The notes under the pieces are model-generated. The model had not been told where the DNA came from, ran no database searches, and was given only the letters and a program-made list of their open reading frames with translations. This document shows positions 1 to 8,452 of a stretch of DNA of 64,000 nt, one piece after another; within the stretch, counting starts at the first letter, position 1, and each line of letters starts with the position of its first letter. Position numbers and translations under genes: made by a program. Source of the DNA: Symbiobacterium thermophilum IAM 14863 (GTDB taxonomy: Bacteria; Bacillota; Sulfobacillia; Symbiobacteriales; Symbiobacteriaceae); NCBI RefSeq assembly GCF_000009905.1, contig NC_006177.1:1984001-2048000 (forward strand), given 5' to 3'.

Positions 1-595
1 CCACCGTGGGCTCGACGACGGGCCCGCCCGCCGAGAGCGAGTACGCGGTGGACCCGGTCGGCGTCGCGACGATGACGCCGTCGGCCCGGTAACGGGCTAC
101 CACCGTCTCGCCCACCGAGACCTCCAGGTGCACCATCCGGGCGCGGGGACCCTTGGAGATGACGGCGTCGTTGAGCGCGGGCATGGTCGCCAGGGCAAGC
201 CCGTCCCGGACCACCGTCGCCTCCAGCATCATGCGCTCCTCCAGCAGGTAGCTCCCCGCCAGGACCCGGTCGAGCTCCGCCAGGGCATCGCCGCTCTCCA
301 TGGCGGTGAGGAACCCCAGGTGGCCGGTGTTGATGCCCAGCACCGGCACGCCGTAGGGCGCGACCCGCTGCACCGCCCGGATCAGGGTGCCGTCGCCGCC
401 CAGTACGATCAGCATGTCGACCTCGCCCCAGGCCGGCCCCTCGGGCGCGGCCAGGTCGGGCCTGCCCAGGCGGCCGGCCGCCGCGGGGTGAAGCAGGACG
501 GCGGCACCGCTCGCCTCGAGCCGCTGCAGGATCTCTTCCCCGGTCGTTACGGCCATGGGCTTGTCTTCGTTGATGACGAGGGCGTACTTGGGCAT
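1..595 (-). CDS. nadK: NAD kinase, C-terminus cut by window edge
   Basis: Phosphorylates NAD+ to NADP+ in the cytoplasm using ATP or polyphosphate. The first 198 codons are present. The nucleotide-binding signature GGDGTLIRA is clear near residue 60, followed by GINTGHLGFL and, near the truncated end, VATPTGSTAYSLSAGGP, all hallmarks of the family. The ATG at 595 is preceded by GGGGAGG. About 80-90 residues are missing compared with the usual length of about 285. In Firmicutes nadK commonly follows dxs and tlyA, as here, although two small rightward genes separate it from tlyA. Confidence 0.95.
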   Translation of the reverse strand, partial: MPKYALVINEDKPMAVTTGEEILQRLEASGAAVLLHPAAAGRLGRPDLAAPEGPAWGEVDMLIVLGGDGTLIRAVQRVAPYGVPVLGINTGHLGFLTAMESGDALAELDRVLAGSYLLEERMMLEATVVRDGLALATMPALNDAVISKGPRARMVHLEVSVGETVVARYRADGVIVATPTGSTAYSLSAGGPVVEPTV

Positions 596-780
596 CCCGG
601 CTCGGCCTCCCCGCGGGCAGACATCTTTGAGTAGTATTCGCTTCCTTCCTCATCCTTCCTCTTACCGCCCCGGGCGCCCGGATCCGGGCCGCGCCTTCCC
701 GGCCCCGGTGGCCGTGCGCGGGCCCCCTGCGTACACTGATGCATGGCATCCACCCGCGACTGCCCGAAAGGAGGCTCCCC

Positions 781-1227
781 ATGCAGCGTACATATCCGGC
801 GCCCGCGCCGCTGCCCTGGCCGCCTCCGGTCCTGCCCGCGCCGGGCCCCGCCGCGCTCGGCCCCGCCGGGGTCCAGGGCGGTCGGGGAACCGGGGTTCCG
901 GGGGTCGCCTTCGTGCCCGTGACCGCGGTGGCGCCCCCGGCCCAGCCTGGCGGGCCGCATCCGCTGCCCGCCCTGCCCCCGTGCCCCCTGCCCTGGGGCT
1001 TTCCGAATCCCTTTGCGATCCGCGCCGCCGTGGTGCCGGCGCCGCCCGCGCAGTCAGGCTCTCAGAGCTGGCCGGCCCGGCCCGGAATGGTGACGGTCAC
1101 CGGCCCCGCCGGATACCTGCCCGGCATCGGGTACTTCGACCCGCTGCAGGTCGCGGCCGCCGCGGCGCCCCTGCTGGAGGCCGCTGCACAGACGCCGCCG
1201 GGACCGTACGCGCCCCCGGCGCCGTGA
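781..1227 (+). CDS. Proline/alanine-rich hypothetical protein
   Basis: 148 residues, not recognised. The ATG is chosen because AAAGGAGG sits 5 nt upstream; an in-frame ATG further up has no such signal. The sequence is low in complexity, dominated by P, A and G (PAPAPLPWPPPVLPAP, PLPALPPCPLPWG), and ends in a PPGPYAPPAP tail. There is no signal peptide and no transmembrane helix. It lies head-to-head with nadK and just upstream of a second odd peptide gene (1268). In spore formers such small, biased proteins are often coat or crust components, but that is only a guess. Coding status rests on the strong ribosome binding site. Confidence 0.5.
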   Translation: MQRTYPAPAPLPWPPPVLPAPGPAALGPAGVQGGRGTGVPGVAFVPVTAVAPPAQPGGPHPLPALPPCPLPWGFPNPFAIRAAVVPAPPAQSGSQSWPARPGMVTVTGPAGYLPGIGYFDPLQVAAAAAPLLEAAAQTPPGPYAPPAP

Positions 1228-1267
1228 CCGCCGCCGGGTCGGCCGCATATGCTGGCCCGGGGGGGTT

Positions 1268-1438
1268 ATGATGTTCTACGGCTTTGGCAAACCGTTCTAC
1301 GGCAAGTCCTTCCTCGGCAAACCGTTTGTCGGCAAGCCCTTCTTCGGCAAGGGCTTCCCGGCCACGAAGGCTTCCGGGTTCAACTCGTTCATCCCCAACA
1401 CCACGGTAGCCACGACGCCGTTTCCCGGCGCGATCTGA
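1268..1438 (+). CDS. 56-residue FxGKP-repeat peptide
   Basis: Starts with a double ATG after a run of seven G that can act as a ribosome binding site. The first half is a pentapeptide repeat: FGKP, FYGKS, FLGKP, FVGKP, FFGKG, then a Ser/Thr/Pro tail ending PFPGAI. Aromatic and Gly-Lys repeats of this sort occur in small spore-coat and cell-envelope peptides, but I do not recognise a named family. It lies 40 nt after the proline-rich gene and ends just before a strong hairpin, so the two probably form one short rightward operon inside an otherwise leftward block. Confidence 0.45.
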   Translation: MMFYGFGKPFYGKSFLGKPFVGKPFFGKGFPATKASGFNSFIPNTTVATTPFPGAI

Positions 1439-1448
1439 CCGCCGCGGT

Positions 1449-1483
1449 GAGGCCCTCCCGGCCGGTAACGGCGGGAGGGCCTC
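1449..1483. terminator. Bidirectional hairpin terminator
   Basis: GAGGCCCTCCC and GGGAGGGCCTC form a perfect 11-bp stem around a 13-nt loop. It sits between the convergent genes ending at 1438 (+) and 1497 (-). There is no long T tract on either side, so termination strength is uncertain. Confidence 0.6.
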
Positions 1484-1496
1484 GTCGCGTCTCGGG

Positions 1497-1760
1497 CTAC
1501 TTCGCCCCGGAATCCTGCTGCGCCCCCTGCTGCTGCGCAGGCCGCTCGGGGAACGGCTTGGGCTTGATCGCCTGGGGGCTGAACATCTGGACGTATCCAC
1601 ACCGGGTGCAGCCCAGGAGCACCACCGGCATCGCCGGCCCCGGGAACGGCTGGTTGTTCTCGTTCAGGGGCATCGGCGTCCACTGCCCGGGGAGCTGGAC
1701 GAGCTTCCGGTTGCCGCAGTGTGCGCACTCGACCTCTATCTTGACCTCTGGAGCCTCCAC
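1497..1760 (-). CDS. Small zinc-ribbon-like protein
   Basis: 87 residues. Two CxxC pairs, CAHC near residue 13 and CTRC near residue 51, could hold one zinc. The spacer is proline-rich, and the tail is Pro/Gln-rich and probably disordered. A GGAGG-type site precedes the ATG. It lies 21 nt downstream of tlyA on the same strand and so is likely cotranscribed with it. No named family is recognised and the function is unknown. Confidence 0.7.
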   Translation of the reverse strand: MEAPEVKIEVECAHCGNRKLVQLPGQWTPMPLNENNQPFPGPAMPVVLLGCTRCGYVQMFSPQAIKPKPFPERPAQQQGAQQDSGAK

Positions 1761-1781
1761 GAACGCACCTCCTCCCCCTCA

Positions 1782-2555
1782 TCATTCCCGGTCCGGCACC
1801 GCCGCTCCTTCCCGATGGGCCAAATTCGCCCCCGGCACAAACCAGGCCAAAAACTCCCGGTTCCCCTCCGTGCCCAGGATCGGTGAGTCGATGACCCGCA
1901 CGCAGGCCAGCCCCAGCTCAGCGGCGCGCCGCAGCACCCGGTCCACGGCCAGCCGGTGCTGCGCCGGATCGCGCACGATGCAGCCCTTGCCCACGCCGCC
2001 CGGCCCTACCTCGAACTGCGGCTTGATCAGGGCGACGATCTGCCCGGCGGGTGCGAGCAGCCGCGCCACCGCCGGCAGCACCAACGTCAGCGAGATGAAG
2101 GACACGTCGACGGCCGCCAGCTCCACCGGCTCGGGCAGGGCCGCCACCGACCGGATGTCCGTCTCCTCCATGACCACCACCCGCGGATCCTGCCGCAGGC
2201 TGGGGTGCAGCTGGTCACGCCCCACGTCCACCGCGTAGACCCTCCGGGCCCCCCGCCGCAGCAGGCAGTCGGTGAAGCCCCCCGTGGAGGCACCCACGTC
2301 CAGGCAGACGCGCCCGGCCGGGTCGATGCCGAACTGGTCCAGGGCGCCCTGCAGCTTCAGCCCGCCCCGTCCCACGTAGCCGATGGGATCCCCGGTGACC
2401 TCGATGGCGTCGCCGGGGTCCACCTTGCGGGCCGGTTTGGTGATCACCCGGCCGTTCACCCGGACCATCCCGGCCGCGATGGCCTCCTGCGCCCGCTCCC
2501 GGGAAGGAAAGTGGCCCCGGCTGACCAGGGCCACGTCGAGTCGTTCTCCTGCCAT
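1782..2555 (-). CDS. tlyA: TlyA-type rRNA 2'-O-methyltransferase
   Basis: 257 residues, the normal length. An N-terminal S4 RNA-binding domain (RLDVALVSRGHFPSRERAQ, about residues 5-60) is followed by an FtsJ-like Rossmann fold with the SAM motif CLDVGASTGGFTDCLL near residue 84 and the motifs VDVSFISL and LIKPQFE. Family members methylate ribose positions in 16S/23S rRNA; the name hemolysin A is historical. It lies 6 nt downstream of dxs, as in many Firmicutes. Confidence 0.93.
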   Translation of the reverse strand: MAGERLDVALVSRGHFPSRERAQEAIAAGMVRVNGRVITKPARKVDPGDAIEVTGDPIGYVGRGGLKLQGALDQFGIDPAGRVCLDVGASTGGFTDCLLRRGARRVYAVDVGRDQLHPSLRQDPRVVVMEETDIRSVAALPEPVELAAVDVSFISLTLVLPAVARLLAPAGQIVALIKPQFEVGPGGVGKGCIVRDPAQHRLAVDRVLRRAAELGLACVRVIDSPILGTEGNREFLAWFVPGANLAHREGAAVPDRE

Positions 2556-2561
2556 AGCTCC

Positions 2562-4508
2562 TCAGGTCTCCCCGTTGCCGGCCGCCTTCGCCCCGCTCAG
2601 CCGCCGCACGCTGCGGCTGCGCCGGGCCGGCTGCGCCGCCAGGTCGGAACGCATCCGGAGCAACAGCGCCTCGGCCCGCTGCGCCACGCCCTCCGGCGTG
2701 AGCCCGTAGCGTTCCAGGTACCGGGCCGGCTGGCCGTGATCCACAAACTCATCCGGAATGCCCATCCGCTCCACGCGGGCGTTCACCCCGTGGGCGGCGT
2801 ACAGCTCCAGGACGGCGGAACCGAAGCCCCCGGCAAGGCAGGCCTCCTCCACGGTCACCACCGCGCCCACCTCCCGGCCGGCCCGCAGCAGCAGCTCGGC
2901 GTCCAGGGGCTTGACGAACCGCGGGTTGATGACCATCGCGGAGATGGACTTCTCCGCCAGCAGGCGGGCGGCCTCCTGGCACACCCGGGCCATGGTGCCC
3001 AGGCCGATCAGCGCCACGTCGGCGCCCTCCTGCATCACCTCGCCCCGGCCGATGGGCAGCGGCTGCAGCGTCTCGTCCAGCGGCACCCCCTGCGCCTTGC
3101 CCCGGGGATAGCGCAGCGCCGCCGGGCCGTCGTGGCACAGCGCCGTATAGAGCATGTGCTGCAGCTCGTTTTCGTCCTTGGGCGCCATGACCACCATGTT
3201 GGGGATCGCCCGCAGGTACGCGACATCGAAGACGCCCTGGTGGGTCGCGCCGTCCTCCACCAGCCCACCCCGGTCAATGGCCAGGGTGACCGGCAGGTTC
3301 TGCAGGGCCACGTCGTGGATCACCTGGTCGTAGGCCCGCTGCAGGAAGGTGGAGTACACGGCGAAGACAGGCCGCATCCCGCCCTTGGCCAGGCCGGCCG
3401 CAAAGGTCACCGCGTGCTGCTCTGCGATGCCCACGTCGAAGTACCGGTCGGGGAACTGCCGGGCGAAGCGGCTGAGCCCGGTGCCGGAGGGCATCGCGGC
3501 CGTGATCGCGCACACCCGGGGATCCTCGGCCGCCAGCTTGCACATCACGTTGCCGAAGACCTCGCTGTAGGTCAGGCTGCCGGGCCCGGTCCGGCCGGTG
3601 GCGACGTCGAAGGGGCCGCCGCCGTGGAACTTGTCGGGCAGCTGCTCCGCGTAGGGCACCCCCTTGCCCTTGGTGGTGACCACGTGGACCACCGTCGGCC
3701 CGGGGTAGGCGCGCGCCTGGCGCAGCACGTCCACCAGGGCGCTCACGTTGTGCCCGTCCACGGGCCCCAGGTACGTGAAGCCCAGGTCCTCAAAGAACAT
3801 GTTGTGCACCAGCAGGTGCTTCACGCCCTCCTTCAGCCGGTCCGCCAGCTCCAGCGCCTGGGGGCCGATCAGCGGGATCTGCCGCAGGGCCTCGGCGACG
3901 TCGTGCTTGACCCGCTGGTAGGAGGGGCCGGTCCGGATACGGGCGAGGTAGTTGGAGATGCCGCCCACGTTGGGGGCGATGGACATGGAGTTGTCGTTGA
4001 GCACCACGATCACTTTGGTCTTGTCGTGGCCGGCGTGGTCCAGCGCCTCGTAGGCCATGCCGCCGGTCAGGGCGCCGTCGCCGATCACGGCGACCACCTC
4101 ATAGTCGTCGCCGGCGAGGTCGCGCGCCTTGGCCATGCCCACCGCCGCGGAAATGGAGGTGGAGGCATGGCCCCAGTGGAAGTGGTCATGGACCGACTCG
4201 CGCGGATCGGTGAAGCCGGCAATGCCGCCGAACTGACGCAGGGTATGGAACTGGTGCAGCCGTCCCGTAAGCAGCTTGTGCACGTAGCTCTGGTGCGACA
4301 CGTCCCAGAGGATCTTGTCCCGCGGGCTGTCGAACACGATGTGCAGTGCCAGCGTCAGCTCCACCACGCCCAGGTTGGGGGCGAGGTGACCGCCGTTGGT
4401 CGCCACCGTCTCCAGGATGACGCGCCGGATCTCGGCCGCCAGCTGGGCCAGCTCGGCGGGCGCCAGCCGCTTCAGCTGCTCCGGACCGGTCAGGTCCCGC
4501 AGGTGCAT
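2562..4508 (-). CDS. dxs: 1-deoxy-D-xylulose-5-phosphate synthase
   Basis: Condenses pyruvate and glyceraldehyde-3-phosphate to DXP, the first step of the MEP isoprenoid pathway, with thiamine diphosphate and Mg2+. 648 residues. The ThDP motif runs from [15 protein letters not shown] to LNDNSMS, the N-terminal [14 protein letters not shown] is present, and the transketolase central domain has [17 protein letters not shown]. The ATG at 4508 is chosen because GAAGGAGG lies upstream; the open frame runs further but overlaps oapA. The C-terminal tail ([14 protein letters not shown]) is basic. The gene lies in an operon with ispA, which uses the pathway product. Confidence 0.96.
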   Translation of the reverse strand: MHLRDLTGPEQLKRLAPAELAQLAAEIRRVILETVATNGGHLAPNLGVVELTLALHIVFDSPRDKILWDVSHQSYVHKLLTGRLHQFHTLRQFGGIAGFTDPRESVHDHFHWGHASTSISAAVGMAKARDLAGDDYEVVAVIGDGALTGGMAYEALDHAGHDKTKVIVVLNDNSMSIAPNVGGISNYLARIRTGPSYQRVKHDVAEALRQIPLIGPQALELADRLKEGVKHLLVHNMFFEDLGFTYLGPVDGHNVSALVDVLRQARAYPGPTVVHVVTTKGKGVPYAEQLPDKFHGGGPFDVATGRTGPGSLTYSEVFGNVMCKLAAEDPRVCAITAAMPSGTGLSRFARQFPDRYFDVGIAEQHAVTFAAGLAKGGMRPVFAVYSTFLQRAYDQVIHDVALQNLPVTLAIDRGGLVEDGATHQGVFDVAYLRAIPNMVVMAPKDENELQHMLYTALCHDGPAALRYPRGKAQGVPLDETLQPLPIGRGEVMQEGADVALIGLGTMARVCQEAARLLAEKSISAMVINPRFVKPLDAELLLRAGREVGAVVTVEEACLAGGFGSAVLELYAAHGVNARVERMGIPDEFVDHGQPARYLERYGLTPEGVAQRAEALLLRMRSDLAAQPARRSRSVRRLSGAKAAGNGET

Positions 4509-4510
4509 CG

Positions 4511-5116
4511 CTACGAGTTCCTCCTTCGCCCGTTGCTCCCGGAACGGCCGCCGGTGAAGGAGCGGCCGGTGATGTTCTCCGCCCAGTAGATGATCCGTCC
4601 GGCCGCCATGACGGCCGTCGTCGCATTCTCGATGGCAAACGACTTCCCCGCGGCCTTGCCGCCCACTGTCAGGCCGGAGATGACGCCGATGATGAGCAGC
4701 CCCAGGGCTTCCTCCACCCAACTGGCGCCCTGCATCATCCGCGCCAGCTTCATCGCGACGGTGGCACCGGCCGCGCCTGTGACGGCGCCGGCCACGTCGC
4801 CGACCACATCGTTGCAGAAGTTGGCGACGGCGTCCGCATTGCGCACCAGCCAGATCGCCTGTTTGGCGCCCGGCACCTTCTTGGCCGCCATGGAGTTGAG
4901 CGGCGGCAGCTCGGCGGCGGTGACGCTGGTGCCCAGGATGTCAAAGACGATGTTGACGGCGATCAGCAGCAGGACGATCACGAAGGCGATTATTGCATGT
5001 ACGCGGTGCAGCGCCAGGTTTGAACTCCAGTTGACGACGACGGCCAGCAGAAATGAGAGTAAGCCTACCCGGACGGCGCGGCGCCATCCTGGTATTGGAG
5101 GAGGTTCTTTCGCCAT
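4511..5116 (-). CDS. oapA: OLE-RNA-associated membrane protein (OapA-like)
   Basis: 201 residues. Hydrophobic segments lie at about 17-33, 42-62, 102-125 and 138-155, so it is a small multi-spanning membrane protein; the tail is Arg/Gly-rich. The sequence contains RAVR at 13-16 and DVVGD near 103, which fit the RxxR and DxxxD motifs I recall for the OapA family. It lies immediately between a large structured RNA and dxs, exactly the arrangement known for OLE RNA loci (ispA, ole, oapA, dxs). Family knowledge: OapA binds OLE RNA and brings it to the membrane. The assignment is by context, topology and motifs. The ribosome binding site (AGGAG) is rather distant from the ATG. Confidence 0.8.
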   Translation of the reverse strand: MAKEPPPIPGWRRAVRVGLLSFLLAVVVNWSSNLALHRVHAIIAFVIVLLLIAVNIVFDILGTSVTAAELPPLNSMAAKKVPGAKQAIWLVRNADAVANFCNDVVGDVAGAVTGAAGATVAMKLARMMQGASWVEEALGLLIIGVISGLTVGGKAAGKSFAIENATTAVMAAGRIIYWAENITGRSFTGGRSGSNGRRRNS

Positions 5117-5248
5117 GTTTGCCAGACGCTCCTGAAGGACAGACTACGGGTGGTGCACCCCGAAAGGATGCACGCGCCCCCCGATCCGAGTGGTCATTTC
5201 GATACTACCATACCATCTATTGGGCCACAACGCCAGGGGCCCGAAGGG

Positions 5249-5279
5249 AAAAAGGCGGATACCCAAATGGGTACCCGCC
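5249..5279 (-). terminator. Rho-independent terminator after the OLE-type RNA
   Basis: Read leftward, GGCGGGTACCC-ATT-TGGGTATCCGCC forms a long stem followed directly by TTTTT. It would define the 3' end of the structured RNA. It lies before oapA and dxs, so expression of those genes from upstream promoters requires readthrough. Confidence 0.85.
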
Positions 5280-5956
5280 CCCGCGTATACATAAAATTAT
5301 GGGTGGCAGCCTGGCAAGTAAATCTTGTGGCTTAGGTCCAGCAGGATTTCCCCAGGGCCTCCGCAGCGTCGCCGCCACGGCGGTTTCCCTTTATGGCCCA
5401 GCTGCCGTGTCGCCACCGGCAGGGCTGGATTACCACTTAGACCACACTACAATCCTTGCCAGACCTCTTTCGAGCAGCCTAGGAATTTTCTTCGACAACA
5501 CACCTTTTCCTAGCCTCTTTTGCAGGCGTGGTTTCAGCTTCCATCGCCCCCGCCCTCAGCTGGCCGGCGTCCGGCAGGGGTTACCGGGCCATTACGCCCA
5601 CGGTCGCATCCGCCACGCCCACTCAAGGCAGGCTACGCTGCACCCAGCACCTCACCATGTTTCGGTACCGCATGCAGGTCTACACTGCACCGCAGCCGCA
5701 TCGCTCACATTGGCGCGACCGCCGCGCGTGCAGGCCTCCACGGAAGGAGGGTCGGGGCCCGCATGCCGTTGCGGGTCGCCCTCAATCCGGCAGCGTCGGA
5801 CCAGAACGGCCCGGTTCGCTGAATCCCCAGCACCAACCCCCGATTGGGCATCGGCGGCCAGCACCAGAGACGTCATCGAATGTGCCCTTTGCGGATTTTT
5901 AGGCCCGCCTTCGGAAAAGGTAGTACTGACTAGGATACTGCGCCACCCATAATCCG
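5254..5956 (-). ncRNA. ole: OLE RNA (ornate large extremophilic RNA), probable
   Basis: An 885-bp gap between ispA and the oapA-like gene contains no credible protein gene, but it shows a large RNA architecture on the leftward strand. The ends pair over about 650 nt: ATTATGGGTGG...CAG (5953-5938) with CTG-CCACCCATAAT (5310-5296). Inside lie a nested domain closed by CTGGCAAG (5462-5455) and CTTGCCAG (5318-5311), continuing through TGTGG/CCACA and CCAGC/GCTGG, and a further hairpin arm CTAGGAA/TTCCTAG (about 5512-5479). A U-tailed terminator follows. Size (about 600-700 nt), position between ispA and oapA-dxs, and elaborate pairing match OLE RNA of extremophilic Firmicutes. I have no covariance-model score. 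The ispA stop is only about 46 nt upstream, so the RNA is probably processed from an operon transcript. Confidence 0.78.
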
Positions 5957-6001
5957 CGATCATGAGTGACTCGCTTCGTCACCAAACGATGATAGCACCC
6001 G

Positions 6002-6895
6002 TCAGGCGACGCGGTCAACCACAGATTCTGCCAAGGCCCTGAGCACCCAGCCCGCTCCGCCGAAGGGCTCCAGCTCCTCCAGCGCCAGTCGGACGGCCTG
6101 GTAGGCGCGCTCGCGCGCGCCTTCCACGCCGTGCAGGGTGACGTAGGTGGACTTGTCCAGCCGGGCGTCGCGGCCGACGCCCTTCCCCGTCAGGGCGGCG
6201 TCGCCGGTCACGTCCAGCACGTCGTCCCAGATCTGGAAGGCAAGCCCGAAGTGCGTCGCGTAGCGCCCCAGCCGGTCCAGGTCCTCCTCGCCTGCACCGG
6301 CGAGGATGCCGCCCATACGCACGGCGGCGCGGAACAGCGCGCCGGTCTTCAGGGAGTGGATCCGCCTGAGCTGCGGTTCGTCCGCCTGGCGGCCCTCCCA
6401 CGCCAAGTCCTCCACCTGCCCGCCGACCATGCCCTCGGCTCCCGCGGCGTGGGCGAGCTCCGCGGCAGCCCGCACCGCGCGCGCCGGCCCGACGCGCGGG
6501 ACGGCTGCCTGCTCGGCCATCAGCGCGAAGGCCTGGGTGAGCAGCGCGTCCCCCGCGAGCACAGCCATGGCCTCGCCGTAGACCTTGTGGCAGGTGGGAC
6601 GGCCCCGGCGCAGGTCGTCGTCGTCCATGCAGGGCAGGTCGTCGTGGATGAGCGAGTAGGTGTGAATCATCTCCAGGGCGCAGGCGCCGGGCATCACGTC
6701 GGCCGCCTCCAGACCGAAGAGCTCGGACGCGGCAATGGTCAGGATCGGCCGGAGCCGCTTGCCTCCGGCAAGGAGGCTGTACCGCATGGCCTCCACCAGC
6801 CGGGAAGGCGCGTCGAGCCCGGCGGTGTACCGGTCCAGCGCCGCCTCCACCTGCTGCCGCCGCGCGGCCATGTACTGCTGAAACTCGCCCCTCAA
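6002..6895 (-). CDS. ispA: Polyprenyl (farnesyl) diphosphate synthase
   Basis: Head-to-tail condensation of IPP with DMAPP or GPP to make farnesyl (or geranylgeranyl) diphosphate. 297 residues. The first aspartate-rich motif is HDDLPCMDDDD at 84-94, followed by RRGRPTCHKVYGEAMA; the second, WDDVLDV, lies near residue 222. GGKRLRP near 44-50 binds the diphosphate. The residue before the first motif suggests a short-chain product. It follows xseB by 18 nt and precedes the OLE-type RNA, in the common Firmicute order xseA, xseB, ispA, dxs. Confidence 0.95.
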   Translation of the reverse strand: MRGEFQQYMAARRQQVEAALDRYTAGLDAPSRLVEAMRYSLLAGGKRLRPILTIAASELFGLEAADVMPGACALEMIHTYSLIHDDLPCMDDDDLRRGRPTCHKVYGEAMAVLAGDALLTQAFALMAEQAAVPRVGPARAVRAAAELAHAAGAEGMVGGQVEDLAWEGRQADEPQLRRIHSLKTGALFRAAVRMGGILAGAGEEDLDRLGRYATHFGLAFQIWDDVLDVTGDAALTGKGVGRDARLDKSTYVTLHGVEGARERAYQAVRLALEELEPFGGAGWVLRALAESVVDRVA

Positions 6896-6913
6896 ACTCG
6901 TCGTCCCCCTACG

Positions 6914-7138
6914 TCATTCCGGCTCGAAGGGAAGGGTCTCGACCCCGCCGTCGCGCTCCAGCAGCTGCTCGATGCGCGCCTCGGCCCGATCCAGCAGCGC
7001 GGTGCAGTGCCGCGCGAGCGCGACCCCTTCCTGGAAGAGCTCCAGGCCACGCTCCAGCGGCAGATCGCCGCTCTCCAGCTCCCTGACCACCTGCTCCAGC
7101 CGCTGAATGGCCTCCTCGAAGCTGAGCTCCTGCGTCAT
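6914..7138 (-). CDS. xseB: Exodeoxyribonuclease VII small subunit
   Basis: 74 residues, the normal size. The XseB signature LSFEEAIQRLEQVVRELESGDLPLE is recognisable, followed by LELFQEGVALARHC. It partners XseA to degrade single-stranded DNA to oligonucleotides. The start overlaps the xseA stop by 4 nt, implying translational coupling. Confidence 0.95.
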   Translation of the reverse strand: MTQELSFEEAIQRLEQVVRELESGDLPLERGLELFQEGVALARHCTALLDRAEARIEQLLERDGGVETLPFEPE

Positions 7139-8382
7139 CTCGTCCCCTCCCCCGCGTCGCCGCGTATCTCTTCCACCTGACAGCGCACAGATCCTCTATG
7201 GAGGAGCACGTCCAGCCGGTCGCCCACCTGAAGCTGAGCCGCGTCCTTCACCACGCGCCCCTCCTCGGTGCGGGCGATCGCGTAGCCGCGCGCCAGCACC
7301 GCCAGCGGCGACAGCGCCTCCAGGCGGCCGGCCAGACCGCCCAGCTCCCGCCGCCGGGCGGCCAGCAGGCTGCCGCCCAGGTACTCCAGCCGCCGGACCA
7401 GGCCATCCAGCCGCTGCCGGTCCTGCAGGACCCGGCCCTGCGGCCGCTGCAGCACCGGCCGCTCGGTGAGGGCCCGGAGCCGGATGCGCCGCCGCTCCAC
7501 CGACCGGCGGGCGGCGGTGGACAGACGGATCCGCAGCCCGTCCACCACGCCCAGCAGCTCGGAACGGGAGGGCACCACCAGCTCAGCCGCGGCGGACGGC
7601 GTGGGAGCCCGCAGGTCCGCGGCGAAGTCGGCGATGGTGTAGTCGGTCTCGTGGCCCACCGCCGAAACCACGGGCACCGGGCACGCCCGGATCGCCCGGG
7701 CCAGCCGCTCGTCGTTGAACGCCCACAGGTCCTCCAACGACCCGCCGCCCCGGCCGATGATCACCACGTCCACCTCGGGCACCCGGGCAACCAGGCCCAG
7801 CGCCCGGATCAGGCTCTCCGGCGCATCCGGCCCCTGTACCAGGGCGGGGGCCAGCACCAGCCGCATGCCGGGGAACCGGCGGCGGGCGACGGTGATCATG
7901 TCCCGGATGGCCGCCCCGGTGGGGGCGGTCACCAGCCCCACCGCCCGGGGCAGGCTCGGAATCGGCCGCTTCAGCGCCTCGTCGAACAGCCCCTCCGCGG
8001 CGAGCCGGCGCTTCAGCTGCTCGAACTCCAGGTGCAGCGCGCCGAGGCCGTAGGGCTCCATCGCGGCGGCGTAGAGCTGATACACGCCGTCCCGTTCGAA
8101 CACCGTCACGTTCCCCTGCACGATCACCTGCATGCCGTTCTCGGGCCGGAAACGCAGCCGGTTGGCGTACGAGCGGAACATGACGACCTTCACCTGGGCG
8201 ACCTCGTCCTTCAGGGTGAAGTAGATGTGGCCCGAGTGGTGCCACTTGAAGTTGGAGATCTCTCCCTGAACCCAGACCGACCGGAGCAGCGGGTCCTCGT
8301 CCAGAAGGTCCTTCACGTAGCGGGTCAGCTCCCTCACCGTCAGGAGTTGACGCCCGCTCTCCGCCAGAGCGAAGGACTCCAA
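7135..8382 (-). CDS. xseA: Exodeoxyribonuclease VII large subunit
   Basis: 415 residues. An N-terminal OB-fold (about residues 15-105: WVQGEISNFKWHHSGHIYFTLKD) is followed by the catalytic domain with ITVARRRFPG, IIGRGGGSLEDLWAFNDE and VSAVGHETDYTIADFAADLRAPTPSAAAE, then a coiled-coil C-terminal region. Cleaves ssDNA from both ends. Overlaps xseB. Confidence 0.95.
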   Translation of the reverse strand: MESFALAESGRQLLTVRELTRYVKDLLDEDPLLRSVWVQGEISNFKWHHSGHIYFTLKDEVAQVKVVMFRSYANRLRFRPENGMQVIVQGNVTVFERDGVYQLYAAAMEPYGLGALHLEFEQLKRRLAAEGLFDEALKRPIPSLPRAVGLVTAPTGAAIRDMITVARRRFPGMRLVLAPALVQGPDAPESLIRALGLVARVPEVDVVIIGRGGGSLEDLWAFNDERLARAIRACPVPVVSAVGHETDYTIADFAADLRAPTPSAAAELVVPSRSELLGVVDGLRIRLSTAARRSVERRRIRLRALTERPVLQRPQGRVLQDRQRLDGLVRRLEYLGGSLLAARRRELGGLAGRLEALSPLAVLARGYAIARTEEGRVVKDAAQLQVGDRLDVLLHRGSVRCQVEEIRGDAGEGTR

Positions 8383-8452
8383 AGCATCGCCTCCTCATGC
8401 GCCCGGAAGGGGCTGCCTCGCGCACCCGTGAGGCCGTCCGGCGGGGCGCAGC

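Noticed and set aside
1956-4589. 877-codon rightward open frame across tlyA and dxs
   Set aside because: Exactly antisense to two clear genes; His/Gln/Arg-rich translation typical of a complementary-strand artefact in high-GC DNA.
5281-5462. Riboswitch (cobalamin, c-di-AMP or TPP), RNase P RNA, tmRNA or 6S RNA
   Set aside because: None of the core conserved motifs of these RNAs could be found; the operon context fits OLE RNA instead.
5652-5963. 103-codon leftward open frame after ispA
   Set aside because: Lies inside the structured RNA region, has no good ribosome binding site and a biased, unrecognisable translation.
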